Notes: generated by a model not told the origin, from the sequence alone. 64,000 nt of DNA from Candidula unifasciata (GCA_905116865.2 CAJHNH020008549.1:281001-345000); one strand, 5' to 3'; positions 22,207-33,513 are shown, numbered from the stretch's first letter. Numbers and translations are program-made.

Positions 22207-22859
22207 TGAGAGTTATGCAATGACTGAAACCACTGTCTGCTTAACCAGCCTGCCTCGACCCGCCGGATCATGCTAAAAAAATCACTTAGTACACACACAC
22301 ACACGGGAAAAGACCTGTGATTCTAGCCACATAAAAACTTCCTGAACTGTTCTAAGGAGCGAGAGGTTCCAGTTTCAATCCCCGGTAAGGGTTGGGATTA
22401 TTTTACGTGGGCTTAGACTTCTAGTAATTCCCCCTGGTCTCTGGGTAGTGAGATTGGACGTGTGTATGCATTGTTGCGCACGCAAAATAAAACAAAAATC
22501 CTCTCTTAGTTGAAAATCGAAAACAGTAGCCTAACGGCGCTGCCCGGGCAAAATTGTGAGTTAAAAATCTACCTTATATATTTCAGGATCCTCGCCGGTG
22601 CTACAGAGCCTGTGCACTGTGCTGAGCTTCCTCGGACTCAGACTTGAATAAGAAGAACGGAGCACTTATGGGTGCCATGATGTTGGTCCGTTGTTCAAAA
22701 CCTCAAAACCAAACTTAATAACTGCAGGTCTTGTCAGACATTTCAGTTATGCTTGAACATGTCAAATTGCAGCATGTACGTGAATGAAAGATAATCCCTG
22801 TAAGTGCCTGTATTATACCACATTATGGTGCGATGTAAAATAGGGGTGTCATGTTTTTC
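22207..22859. other. No gene recognised; possible degraded SINE
   Basis: 22360-22390 (GGTTCCAGTTTCAATCCCCGG) resembles a pol III B box in sense orientation, without a clear A box or partner copy. Rest unrecognised. Confidence 0.4.
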
Positions 22860-23027
22860 TGATGGGATGATTTAGGCTAGTGCAATTGCCGCGATTTTTG
22901 TGAAGGTTAGAGATTTATGTTTGGCCCGTGACAGAAAATAACATAGATCACCTTAATGAGGATTAGAACCTAAAATCTGATGATGAGAGTTCAGCATTCT
23001 AACAGCTGGACCATACGTTATCTGGGA
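22860..23027 (-). mobile_element. Possible tRNA-derived SINE (family E), single copy
   Basis: Minus strand: A-box-like TGGTCCAGCTGT (11 of 12 to TRGYNNARNNGG), 32 bases later B-box-like GGTTCTAATCC (10 of 11 to GGTTCRANNCC), then a non-tRNA body. No second copy or target duplication was found. Confidence 0.45.
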
Positions 23028-23440
23028 CCGCGTGAGACAATTGAAAATGTGCAACTAGCTAATCAAATAACAGTAACTGAGATACTATTCTGGGTTGTCT
23101 TTTGGTGTACCGTCACACAATGTGTTATTTGTCAGAAGATTATTATTTTTTAAAAATTCAAATCGCTTTATTAGACATGTTTTTAAGCAAAGTATTTTAT
23201 TTTCATTGTTGGTTGATACAGACTGTAACTTCTTTACTTTCGTCGATTTTCTATCGTTGTGCATCTGTTTACAGCTTCAGTAAGATAATTGTGGAAGTGT
23301 ACAATTCCAAAATCTTAATCTGGTGATTCATTGCCACTTGAATGCTCCCTGAGTGACGTATACACACTTCAAGAAAGTGTACTCTCAAGAGATATTGCCG
23401 TATTCTTCTGGCGTATAATTAAATAATTACTGGGGTTTAA
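23028..23440. other. No gene recognised
   Basis: AT-rich; two overlapping short ORFs at 23095-23326 lack family features. Confidence 0.45.
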
Positions 23441-25090
23441 TGGAACCATTGTTGTCGTACCGTCTTATTTGTTTCTTTGACTTTTCTAGTAAATTGTTTA
23501 TGGAGTGGGTTGTCTTATTTGTTTCTTTGACTGTTCTAGTTAATTCTTTATTGATCGTGTTGCCTTATTCGTTTCTTTGACATTTCTAATGAATTGTTTA
23601 TTGAGCGGGTTGTCCTATTCGTTTGTTTGATTTTTCTACTTATTTGTTTTTTTTTAGCGGGTTGTCTTATTTGTTTCTTTGACTTTTCTAGTGAATTGTC
23701 TATTTGACGGGTTGTCCTATTTGTTTGTTTGACTCTTCTAGTTAATTGTTTATTGAGGGGTTGTCTTATTCGTTTGTTTGACTTTTCTAGTTGATTGTTT
23801 ACTGAGCGGATTGTCTTATTATTTTTTTCTTTGACTTTTCTAGCTGATTAGTTGATTGTTTATTGAGCGGGTTGTCCTGTTTGTTTGTTCAACTTTTCTA
23901 GTTGATTGTTTATTAAGCGTGTTGTCTTATTTCTTTGTTTTACTTTTCTAGCTGATTGTTTATTGAGCAGCGTGCCTTGTTTGTTTGTTTGACTTTTCTA
24001 GTTGATTGTTTTTTTTGAGCGGGTTATCAGACTGACTTTCCTAGTTGTGTTTTTTTTTTTTTTTTTTTTGGAAGCTTGTCTTATTGCTTTGTTTAAATTT
24101 TCTAGTTGATTGTTTTTTTGAGCAGGTTGTCTTATTTATTTGTTTGACTTTTTTAGTTGATTGTTTATTGAGCGCGTGTTTTTTTTTTTTTTTTTTACGT
24201 TTCTTTTTGATTGTTTATTGAGCAGGTTATCTGACTTCTTTTTGTTTTGGTTGATTTTCTAGTTGATTGTTTAAAAAGCGGGTTGTCTTATTTGTTTGTT
24301 AGTATTTTCTAGTTGATTTATTATTGGGCCAGTTGTCTTATTTGTTTGTTTGATTTTTCTAGTTGATTATTTATTGAGAGGGCTGTCTTGTTTGTTTGTA
24401 TTACTTTTCTGGTTGATTGTTTATTGAGCGTGTTGTCTTATTTATTTGTTTGACTTTTAAATTTATTGTTTATTGAGAGGGTGGTCTTATTTGTTTGTTT
24501 GACTTTTTTAGTTTATTGTTTATGGAGCTGGTCGTCTTTTTTGTTTGTTTGACTTGACTAGTTGATTATTTATTGAACGGGTTGTCTTTTTTTTTTTTTT
24601 ATTGCGTTTCACTTTTCTAGTTGATGTTTATTGAGCGTCTTGTCTTATTCATTTGTTTGACTTTTCTAGTTTATTGTTTATTAAGCCGGTTGTCTTATTT
24701 GTTTCTTTGACTTTTCTAGTTTATTCTTTATTGAGCCGGTTGTCTTATTTGTTTGCTTGACTTTGCTAGTTGATTGTTTATTGAACGTGTTGTCTTATTC
24801 ATTTGTTTAACTTTTCTTGTTGATTGTTTATTGATTTGGTTATCCTATTTTTTCGTTGCCTTTGTTAATTGATTGTTTATTGAGCGTGTTGTCCTATTTG
24901 TTTGTTTGATTTTTCTACTTGATTGTTTATCGGGCCTTTTGTCTTATTTGTTTGTTTGACTGTTCTAGTTTATTGTTTATTGAGCGTGTTGTCTTATTTG
25001 TTTGTTTGACTTTTCTAGTTTATTGTTTATTGAGCGTGTTGTCTTATTTGTTTGTTTGACTTTTCTAGGTGATTGTTTACTGCGCAGGTT
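23441..25090. repeat. Minisatellite, about 50-bp unit, about 32 copies
   Basis: Unit contains CTAGTTGATTGTTTATTGAG, CGGGTTGTCTTATTTG and TTTGTTTGACTTTT. Copies differ by substitutions and T-run expansions (near 24050, 24180, 24590). Over 1.6 kb, strongly T-rich on the plus strand. Confidence 0.95.
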
Positions 25091-25174
25091 GACTATTTGT
25101 TTCTCTAAGTCCATTTGTTTCCCATGACGTATAGGACCATATTTCATGTCTTAAGGCGCACGGTTAGTGATTTA

Positions 25175-25330
25175 ACACTAAATAGCCACCTTTACTTTCC
25201 GTTAATATTTCTTGGTATAGATTTAAGGCAGGGCCTACCTGAAAGCGCAGGCCAATATTATAGTTTTTTTTTTAATGAAATCTCTTTCCAGAGGGGGAAT
25301 CAAACACATGACTACGAAGCAAACAGGTTA
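25175..25330 (-). mobile_element. Degenerate SINE family A
   Basis: Faint but ordered match to inverted SINE-A core: CCACCTTTACTTTCC, CTTGGTATAG, GGCAGGGCCTACCTG, then AATCAAACACATGACTACG for the B-box region. Confidence 0.45.
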
Positions 25331-25377
25331 GAGAGAAAAAGAATTAAAATTGATGAAAGCGTAAAATCTAGAGCATC

Positions 25378-25610
25378 GACTTTATGCCACCGGGTTGTAT
25401 CCCCTATGGGTCCGTCTCTCCCCGCAGGACAACTAGCCGCCTGCCGAGAGCATCGCACAGAGCACGAACCCTGTAGCTCTAGCGATGAACCACATTTATC
25501 TATGTAAATAATTGGACTGGTGAATAGAGTTGCGCAGCCGTGAAACGAACCCACGACTTTCAGAAGGCGAGACAAATGGCTTGAGCACTTTGCCAGAGAG
25601 ACCCCCTATA
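25378..25610 (-). mobile_element. SINE family B, copy 1
   Basis: Shares over 200 bp of layout with 30805-31024: GGGTCCGTCTCTCCCCGCAG, GCCGAGAGCATCGCACAGAG, GTGAAACGAACCCACGACTT and GAGAGACCCC. On the minus strand the head is tRNA-like, with B box GTCGTGGGTTCGTTTCAC. Small ORFs here are not genes. Confidence 0.75.
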
Positions 25611-26160
25611 CTGATTAATGATGAGTCAACCCTGTTCGACGCCTAGTTCCTTCCGTAGACGTCTGCTGATCCATAAACTAAAGACGTACTCGCGTTTTTA
25701 CAACTGAGATTACTTGGGATTACATGTTAACTACAGTACAGTCGTTTTACAGCATTAATATGTCTAGACGTGGACAGTGTTTTCCCTTTCCCACAAAGAA
25801 GCACTTTTCTCGTTTCGTTTCATCTTGATGTGTTCTTTCTTTTTTAAAAGCTCACTTTTGGTAGAGAATACTGATCTGCCTTGATTGGAGAAATTGCTGC
25901 TTATACTTTACTTGATTTATTTGCCTACTTATTGATTGTTTGACCTAATGTAAACTGTTATAGAATATTTGTGTGTGCGGGGTGTCCTCGGTTTAAAAAA
26001 AAAAAAAAAGTCAAGACCGAAGGTGAAAGAGCAAGGGTGTAACTTTTTGTGGGATCTTAAGTGGAAATCTTTAAAAGCGAAAGCAGCTACTTTAGGTTGC
26101 AAGAAGAAACCTTCAATTTCTAAAGAAAAGTAGAGGAATACAAGAGTGTGTTAAGGTGTG
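25611..26160. other. No gene recognised
   Basis: AT-rich; an A run at about 25996-26009. Confidence 0.45.
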
Positions 26161-26425
26161 AAGAGCCAAGGTGGTGTAGCGGCTAGACTCTTTCGTAAGG
26201 GTCTGTAGGTCGTAGGTTCAGATCCTGATGTAGCCGGACTTTTTAATTTTTTTTCAATGATCTTGGCTCACGGCTCGAAGTCCTGGAAACTAAATGCGGG
26301 CCGGTTTGATGTTAAACACATCACCTATTCAGTGCCGGTTGGTCTTTAAAATACAGGCCTAGCCCTCTATGCCCAGTACGTCTGAAGGCATTGGAAGATG
26401 AAAATGGGTTCTTTACTTTATTGTG
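26161..26425 (+). mobile_element. SINE family A, full length
   Basis: Sense copy with A box TGGTGTAGCGGC (11/12) and B box GGTTCAGATCC (10/11) spaced as in a tRNA gene, then the family core (CTTGGCTCACGGCTCG, GATGTTAAACACATCACC, GCCTAGCCCTCTATGCCC) and a TTCTTTACTTTAT tail. Internal pol III promoter boxes look intact. Confidence 0.85.
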
Positions 26426-26604
26426 GGAGTGATCTGATAATTACAGGTAAAAGGGTATGAGAAGTTCAGCTTGGTGGGAAGGGAGGGGGGGGGGGGTGTG
26501 AAGGAAGCCCTTACGTTGGCAAATAAAAACTAAACAGATTAAGGTATGATTTTTCTGACAGTAGTCCCAGCATCTTTGTGTAATGTTTCAATTACCTGCG
26601 TAAT
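26426..26604. other. Spacer with G run
   Basis: G-rich stretch at about 26482-26497; nothing else recognised. Confidence 0.5.
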
Positions 26605-27297
26605 GGTGGTGTCGAAATAACAATCTCATGGTGGTGTCGAAATAACAATCTCATGGTGGTGTTGAAATAACAGTCTCATGGTGGTGTTGAAATAACAATC
26701 TCATGGTGGTGTCGAAATAACAATCTCAAGGTGGTGTGGAAATAACAATCTCATGGTGGTGTTGAAATAACAATCTCATGGTGGTGTGGAAATAACAATC
26801 TCATGGTGGTGTCGAAATAACAATCTCATGGTGGTGTGGAAATAACAATCTCATGGTGGAGTTGAAATAACAATCTCATGGTGGTGTCGAAATAACAGTC
26901 TCATGGTGGTGTTGAAATAACAATCTCATGGTGGAGTTGAAATAACAATCTCATGGTGGTGTTGAAATAACAATCTCATGATGGTGTTGAAATAACAATC
27001 TCATGGTGGAGTTGAAATAACAATCTCATGGTGGTGTCGAAATAACAGTCTCATGGTGGTGTTGAAATAACAATCTCATGGTGGAGTTGAAATAACAATC
27101 TCATGGTGGTGTTGAAATAACAATCTCATGATGGTGTTGAAATAACAATCTCATGGTGGAGTTGAAATAACAATCTCATGGTGGTGTTGAAATAACAATC
27201 TCATGATGGTGTTGAAATAACAATCTCATGGTGGTGTTGAAATAACAATCTCATGATGGTGTTGAAATAACAATCTCATGGTGGAGTTGAAATAAGT
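26605..27297. repeat. Minisatellite, 25-bp unit, about 28 copies, with higher-order structure
   Basis: Unit is TCATGGTGGTGTTGAAATAA plus CAATC. Variants (GGAGTT, GTGTCG, ATGGTG, CAGTC) recur in the same order, giving a 150-bp six-unit block present twice in tandem (26851-27000, 27001-27150). Confidence 0.95.
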
Positions 27298-27462
27298 CTC
27301 TTGGTTTGGTCAAAAATGCGAATCATGGACTTTAAGTTTACAAGTAATCAACAAAATTGTTTTTCCTTTTTTATTTTGAGCAGATTTTCTATCTGTAATT
27401 TGTCTGTCCGTAGCATTCTTTGTTTTCAATTTAATCTCATGCCGCATCTTCCTTTAAAACAA

Positions 27463-27733
27463 AAATAAAGTAAAGGACCTTTTTCCTCGCCTTTTAGACG
27501 TTTTGTGTATATAGGGCTAGGCCTATATTTTATAGACATACGGCAAAAGATGGGTGATGTGGTCAGGATCACACCGACCGCATTTACTTCCCAGGACTGC
27601 ACCTGGCACCCACTCAGGCTGGGTCGACCTGACAGTCAAGATCATTTTGAAAAATTTCCGGCTCCACCAGGGAGCAAACCCACGACCTTCCGATCCACGG
27701 GCGAGTGTCTAGCCACTATACCACGGTGACTCC
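27463..27733 (-). mobile_element. SINE family A, full length
   Basis: Minus strand reads A box TGGTATAGTGGC (11/12), B-box region GGTCGTGGGTTTGCTCCC, core, and a CTTTACTTTA tail. Best preserved inverted copy; useful as family reference. The 74-codon plus-strand ORF across it is not a gene. Confidence 0.85.
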
Positions 27734-28584
27734 CACATCTTACTAAATTAATAATTGTAATTATCTTTTTTTATTTAGCAACTGTAATTATAAGTGTTCA
27801 AAATGAAATATCAAGATTGCTGTTTAATAACAACATAATAAAAGATGATGTCAAAATGCAATAGTTTAAAAAAAAAACTATTACAAATGCAGAATTAGGC
27901 TTGCATGTCCAACAGTGAAGTATTGAAAATAAAGTTCATTGATTCTTTCTTTTGTTTGTAGCGTCACTGTTATTACATGACTCAACACAGTCGTCAAGTC
28001 ATCTCTATTATTGAAATATTAACGTTGCCTGCTTGCTTTCAATGTCCAGTTCTGGTATTATAACCTACTGAGATGCGGCACGTCGTTTTGTTAACATGTA
28101 ATGTCATTGTAGGATTAGTTTAGCATCTTCACTTGGGGGAAAAAATATTGTTTTTTGCACTGGTTTGTCTCTTGAAGTTCGACAACGTGACAGGAAACAT
28201 TAGGTGACACGCAGTTAGATTTTCAAACTTCCTAAATGCATAATGTCCATGTGACAATTAATGTGACATGATTTTAGCGTCATAGAAAGTTCGTGTGACA
28301 GGAAATCAATCAAACATAGAAAGTTCTCATGACATAAAGCCCACTTTCAAAGGCTAGGCAATGCCAGCATGACATGTGTTTGACATGACCGATAAATGAT
28401 AAGGCAGAGATTAATGTCATCCACGCATGCAATACTTTTCATCTGCGTTTTGATATCTGCTATTGTAAGGGGATAAAAACTAGATATAATGCTAGCCTCA
28501 TAACTGTATTGTTTTATTTATCTTAAAACATTTGTTTTGCACGACGTAAAGTCACGTTTTATAACTTCAATCAAGCAGAGAAAG
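27734..28584. other. No gene; cluster of TGACA motifs
   Basis: AT-rich. At 28180-28390 TGACA or TGACAT occurs about ten times at irregular spacing, without a clear tandem unit. Confidence 0.45.
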
Positions 28585-28750
28585 TATTCACGTGAAGGTT
28601 GGCTGCGATTGATCTCAGACAAGCTCTGTGTCTTATCTTGGTAGTATAGTCTCTCAGATTGCTGTTAGTCCATCTCTTGGTGTTGTCCTTCTACTTGTAT
28701 AATTGTCTGCCTCTTGCTCTCTTGCTTTCATCTTTTTCGTCCAAAATTGT
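28585..28750 (-). mobile_element. LINE C-terminal fragment
   Basis: Minus strand reads ESKRARGRQLYK then, past a stop, KDNTKRWTNSNLRDYTTKIR and LRSIAANLHVNTF. The RARGRQ...W motif and spacing match APE-type LINE C termini. Short dead relic. Confidence 0.55.
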
Positions 28751-29125
28751 TTCTAAAAGTGTTTTATGTCTTTTGATGTGGCATTTTATTGTTTTTATTT
28801 AGGTGAAGTGTTATGACATATTCCGCTGTATATTCACATCTCCAGAGACTATATAACAGTTGTCAACTTGTCCTTTGATACATTGTTTCTGTATAGTAAT
28901 TTTACACGCTTGTGAAGCCCGTTTTCAATACAGAACCATCTTCATCAGGGATGCACGTTGAGGAAACGTTCACACAGAAAGTAGCCATTAACAGAAATCG
29001 TGTACCGTCTCTACAGTGAACGATGGCTAGAGAACTGCCTCTGTGAATAAAACGTTATGAGGCCCAGTCTCTCTTAAAGTTAACACAATATATGGAATGG
29101 TCCCTCTACACTCCAGTAGCGCTTC
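28751..29125. other. No gene recognised
   Basis: Nothing recognised. Confidence 0.4.
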
Positions 29126-29235
29126 AGACACATGTAGACCAACACCACGTCAGTCGTCTTTACTTCCCAGGACTTTACCTTGCAATAATTTACGGCTGAG
29201 TTGACTTGGAAGCCAAAGTCATTTTTGTAACAACA
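29126..29235 (-). mobile_element. SINE family A, core fragment
   Basis: About 110 bp of inverted core: TAGACCAACACCACGTCAGT, CGTCTTTACTTCCCAGGACT, GAGTTGACTTGGAAGCCAAA, GTCATTTTTGT. Both ends missing. Confidence 0.65.
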
Positions 29236-29430
29236 TAACAAAAAAAAATTCGGCCCTATGAAAAAAATATGGAACTTTTCACGTCGAAGCTTTCGCAGAC
29301 AACAGAAGCGGCTTTAAAAAAAAAATAAACAGCCCGCGATTAAACACACGCTGAGTCAGTTAATCCCTAGTTGTTGAGAGATCATGTTGAACTGTTGACC
29401 TGAGTCAAGATCCATCACAGTAGTTAGGAC

Positions 29431-30130
29431 TAGGGCTGTACTGAATATTCGCTTAGTATTCGCTTCGGGGCCAAATAGTGGACCTAATAATTATTCGGTA
29501 TTCGGCTGCCGAATACTTGCGGTCGGGCCGAATGCGAATAGTGGTTACTTTACACACGTTTCTGCATACACTGCGATAGACCAAAAAAACTCAGTAACAC
29601 AATAGTTGCTGTCGTAGCGGGGGTAACTGCGACACGGTTACGTGGTACAGCATCCAGTTTTAACATATGGCTGTGAGTCCTGGACAATCGGTAGGCACGC
29701 CAAACAATTCTTCGAGGCCTCACTGATGTGGTTTTACAGAACAATACCTAAAATACCTTGGACAGCCACACAAAAAAGCACCCAAGTGGTTTTGAAAAAG
29801 GCGGGAGCCCGAAGACATCAGAAGGGCCATGTTATGAGAAGAGGGAAAATGGAACATGTACTGACCACTAGAAAGATCTTTGGAAGCAAGGATGGAGGAA
29901 GACAACGAGAGAAGATTCTTGACAGTCTCGTTGCATGGCATGGAGGTGAGTCACACAAACTAATACATGCTGCAGGAGATCGCAGATCGTGGCAAGGCCC
30001 ACGCCAGTCGCAAGGCACATGATGATGATGATGATGATGATACACTTTTCGTATTCGTATTCGGCCGAATAGTTGGTCCCGCTGTTCGTATTCGGCTTAA
30101 TAGTGAAAATCCCTATTCGGTATAGCCCTA
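29431..30130. mobile_element. hAT-like MITE with nested LINE
   Basis: Ends are inverted repeats: TAGGGCTGTACTGAATA at 29431 and, from the other side, TAGGGCTATACCGAATA ending at 30130. Flanking 8-bp repeats GTTAGGAC (29423-29430) and GTTACGAC (30131-30138) match at 7 of 8, as expected for hAT. Inner parts are ATTCGG/CCGAAT-rich on both sides. A LINE fragment fills the middle. No transposase ORF. Confidence 0.8.
29640..30043 (+). pseudogene. LINE ORF2 C-terminal fragment (RTE-like)
   Basis: A 126-codon frame: LTYGCESWTI near the start, IPKIPWTA, then GHVMRRGKMEHVLTT, GGRQREKILDSL, WHGGESHKLIHAAGDRR. These are in the order of APE-type LINE C termini. The stop is followed by (GAT)n, the 3' tail. 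Intact frame but 5'-truncated; nested in the hAT MITE. Confidence 0.8.
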
Positions 30131-30415
30131 GTTACGACATTCCCATAAGCGCTCGTCCTCATCTTCAGCAGCCATCGCAACTTTCCAGTTCCGTTGGTGC
30201 TAGTAGGAGTCAGATTTATGTCCATTTTTTTTCCTCTTGCAGCCACATGCCTTTATCAATCCCCTCGGCACCATTCTCTTCAGACCTTAGTGAACCGGTT
30301 GTGCCTCCGCACGTTTTACTCGCTCCCAACGGGATGCTAGTCATGCATCAGTTTAGCACGAAGTGGTGTAGAACAAACCAATTTGTCTACTAATTTGTTA
30401 TCTAACACACCAGCA
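30131..30415 (-). mobile_element. LINE 3' fragment (RNH/CPEC family)
   Basis: Minus strand reads GVLDNKLVDKLVCSTPLRAK then a stop and a frameshifted WERV region. Nearer the hAT site a GTGKLRWLLKM-like end and ERLWEC occur. Clear but degraded relative of 47411-47735. The hAT MITE inserted into its 3' end. Confidence 0.6.
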
Positions 30416-30804
30416 CAACCTAGTGAAAATATCCATACACAAAAAACTGACTACATAAAATCATGAAATTGTTAAACTCATTGACTAACCCCCAATGCCC
30501 AATATTTAGTAACAATTGTCACTAACTAAGCATGTTAGGGAATGTACACTTTAATGGAAATCTGTAAGCTACTGTCTTTTTGTCTTCTTTTTTCAGTTGT
30601 GAAAGTTGATTGGTGTTAAGAGTTTGTAAGTTTGTTAGTTGGCTGTGAAAGCGAGTTGTTTGACTGTCAAAGCCAGTTGTTTGTGAAACCTCCAGAGGAT
30701 TGTGTTAACCCTTAGCTCCAATACATATGCATGCATATCGTCTAAGTATTGTAGGTTTAAAAAATATATATATTTAAAATAAAAGTCGAAAGGATCAATT
30801 CATA
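30416..30804. other. No gene recognised
   Basis: AT-rich. Confidence 0.45.
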
Positions 30805-31024
30805 GCACCGGTTGTTATCATATATGGCTGGGTCTCTCTTCGCAGAACAGCTAACCGCATGCCGAGCGCATCGCACAGAGCACGACCTCCCTAGCGCCGA
30901 TGACGATTCCCCGTGATGTCTGAAAAATTGCTTTCATGAACTGAACAACGCAGTCGGGAAACGAACCCACGACCTTCACAGCGCGAGGCAAACAGCTCGA
31001 TCATTTCCCCACGAAGACCCGTAT
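30805..31024 (-). mobile_element. SINE family B, copy 2
   Basis: Minus strand: GGGTCTTCGTGGGGAAATGA, a TGATCGAGCTGTTTGCC A-box region, B box GGTTCGTTTCC (10/11), then the shared body (GCGATGCGCTCGGCATGCGG). Aligns with 25378-25610 and, headless, with 42605-42745. Confidence 0.8.
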
Positions 31025-31689
31025 ACGAACAAAGAGCACTCAGACAGTGGATCTCACAGTTACAAACAACAATTCACAACTGGAAGACATATTTAAACAT
31101 TTATAAACAGTAGAAAGAATGTCATTTCAAAACAAACATAATTTGTTTATCTACTACTGAATCTCTATGCAAAAGTTTTAAAATAAACAACAGTATCAAA
31201 CTGCTTTTATTAAAAGCATGAACTGACGAAATACATCAAGATAAAACGCGAACATTCATTAATAATAACATATTATATCAAAGGAGGCATGATCTTTATG
31301 TGGTTTGCTTAACTAACAAGCAAACACGAGGGTGTTGAAAATTGCGATTTGGAACCGTGAAATTAACCTAATCTGCTGGGACATGCCAGACAAGAAAAAC
31401 AAACGATGACCAACAAAGCTCTGGGAGAAGTCGGAAAAGCTTGGGCAGAAATATTATTAGAATAATATCACCACAACTCAGGGGTTCCCTGATTCAAAGT
31501 CTTGGCAATGTGATGAATTTGTGTCACTGCGGGGGGGGGGGGGGCGGGGAAAGAGAGGAGGGGGGTGAAAGATTCCAGCACGGTCCCTGGGGGCTACATA
31601 CGACACCTTGAAGCCTCTGGCTCAAGATCCACTGTCTGGCACCGCCCATCCTTGGATAAAAAGGGCCAAATACAGACAGTAAGGAACAG
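31025..31689. other. No gene recognised
   Basis: AT-rich; G run at about 31530-31543. Confidence 0.45.
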
Positions 31690-32232
31690 TAAGTAAAGTA
31701 AAGTAAAGACCAGTTCCCACGTCTTTAGGTTTATTGGGCATATACTGTCAGACCTAAATTAAATAGACTAATCGGCACTCGATGGGTGATGTAGTCCAAA
31801 TTAGGCGGCTGCTTTTACTTCCTAAGATTTTACCTAGAACTCACTCAAGGCTGGTTCCACCCTGGAGCCAAAGTAAAGTAAAAGTAAAGGACCCTTTTCC
31901 ACGCCTTTCTGGCGTATTGCGTCTATAGGGCTAGACCCATTTTTTATTGACCAAACGGCACTTGGTTGATGATGTTGTCAGCATCACGACTGACGCCTTT
32001 ACTTCCCAGGATTCCACGTGGTACCCTCTCAAGGCTGGGTCGACCTGGGGGCCAAGACCATTTTTTTAAAGTCTGGGCTTTGTCAAGAACCGAACCCAAG
32101 AACTAATCGCTAGACCACGGCTGCTTCCGGGAGCCATGGTAATTTTTTTTTAATGTCCGGCTTTGTAAGGATTCGAACCCACGACCTTCCAATCTGCAGG
32201 CCAGCATCTATCCCCTACACCACGTCGGTTCA
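31690..32232 (-). mobile_element. SINE family A (outer copy), split by a second SINE A
   Basis: Tail and core at 31690-31870, tRNA-like head at 32137-32232 (GGATTCGAACCCACGACCTT, then CTACACCACGTCGGTTC). The two parts join into one SINE if 31871-32129 and one copy of GGAGCCA are removed. Confidence 0.85.
31871..32129 (-). mobile_element. SINE family A (inner copy), nested
   Basis: Complete inverted SINE from TAAAGTAAAAGTAAAGGACC to a CGCTAGACCACGGCTGC head. Flanked by 7-bp target repeats GGAGCCA (31864-31870, 32130-32136) inside the outer SINE, so it is the younger of the two. Confidence 0.85.
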
Positions 32233-32960
32233 ATGAAGATAGTAATGCTATTAAAATATCAGATGGCAAATGGCTTTGAAAAGACACGATCGCTAATGTC
32301 TGCTTTCGACAAGGCACCTAAAGGAGACGTAATGTAGTTTTAAGGACCCTCTTATGGGGATCATGTGATGGCTACAGTGTCTGACAGTCTCATGAAAACA
32401 TGACCTTGGAAATGGAAGAAACTTTCACACGAGAAAGGCTACAGTTAGGGAGGGAAGTGCATGGGGTAGGTGTTAAGTGTGCAAAATGTCGCGTTTTCAA
32501 ATTGAGGAAAGCTCGTTTATAAACCACTGTTACTTCTATGAAGACAGAGAATTCTGACTCAGGTTGCCTGGTCTCTTGTTACATCATCGACCGTAAAAAG
32601 GAGTAACGAGTTGCAGAATATCTGTTTCTGCTTTGTGAGCTGTTTTAGGTGAAAAAAATCAGAAATTCTATCTGCGAACAATTCAGCATCTAGTTCTATA
32701 GTTTTCAACCTGGGGCGAGGGGCGTTCTCTCCCCCCCCCCCCTTCCTCCATCCACCAGGGGGCGCAAGAAAGTTTTGAAGAAACTGTCAGGCAATTTTGA
32801 AATTGCGTTTGTAATTGAAATACTCTGTTGCACTAGCATTTTTTTTTTTTTTTTTAGTTTATTTGTTAAAAAATAAATTAATTATTTTAATTATTAATGA
32901 AAAAAAAAAAGCCAATGTGTTTTTTTTTTTTTGCTTTTGTGAGCAATTTTTACATCTGCC
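32233..32960. other. No gene; C run and T/A homopolymers
   Basis: C run at about 32731-32742; T and A runs at 32834-32935. No coding signal. Confidence 0.5.
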
Positions 32961-33349
32961 GGCTATCTTCCAAATAACGGTCCCAAATTATCGAGGCCGA
33001 AAATATACCCCAACAGGGTCTCAGTCACGTGTCAATTGCGAACTTCCGGCGACTTCCACCACCGCCAAGCGTATCCCCACGCCGCTCACGCCGATGTGGA
33101 TTGTGGCTACACTAGATGGCTGGACTCATGAGCAGCAGCTATCGCATCTCCTGCAGCTTCCTTCATTTTATCTGCTCGTGAGTCCCAGCCATCTAGTTGA
33201 GACCCAATCCACGCCGCGTGAGCGGCGTTGGGGATACTCTCGGCAGAGCCGGTATAGTTCCCAGAAGTACGCAATTGACACGTGACTGGAGCCCTGTTAG
33301 GGTATATTTTCGGCTTCGATAAATTGGGACCGTTATTCGGAGGATAGCC
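32961..33349. mobile_element. Foldback (long inverted repeat) element
   Basis: Two arms of about 175-180 bp, inverted, around a spacer of about 36 bp (33139-33174). Left arm has GGCTATCTTCC, AATAACGGTCCCAAATTATC, GCCGAAAATATACCCCAACA, CACGTGTCAATTGCG. The right arm gives the same blocks in reverse complement at roughly 85-90% match. Both ends are GGCTATC. No clear target duplication. Coding frames across it are palindrome artefacts. Confidence 0.8.
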
Positions 33350-33511
33350 CATCCCCTTTACACATCTAATTATTGGTATAACACAGTTCTTGTTAAAATT
33401 GAGCGGTTTTTTGTTTTGTTTTTGGTCCTTTTTTTTATTTAAAAAAATTATATTTTTAAAAAGTTGGGAGTGGTCGGTAACCTGTCATGTACAAAAGGGG
33501 TGTAGCCTGTT

Positions 33512-33513
<2 letters not shown>

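Noticed and set aside
26605..27297. CRISPR array
   Set aside because: Contiguous 25-bp units without unique spacers, in an animal genome.
32815..33352. 156- and 81-codon ORFs
   Set aside because: They span a T/A-rich stretch and the foldback palindrome; matching ORFs on both strands follow from the inverted repeat.
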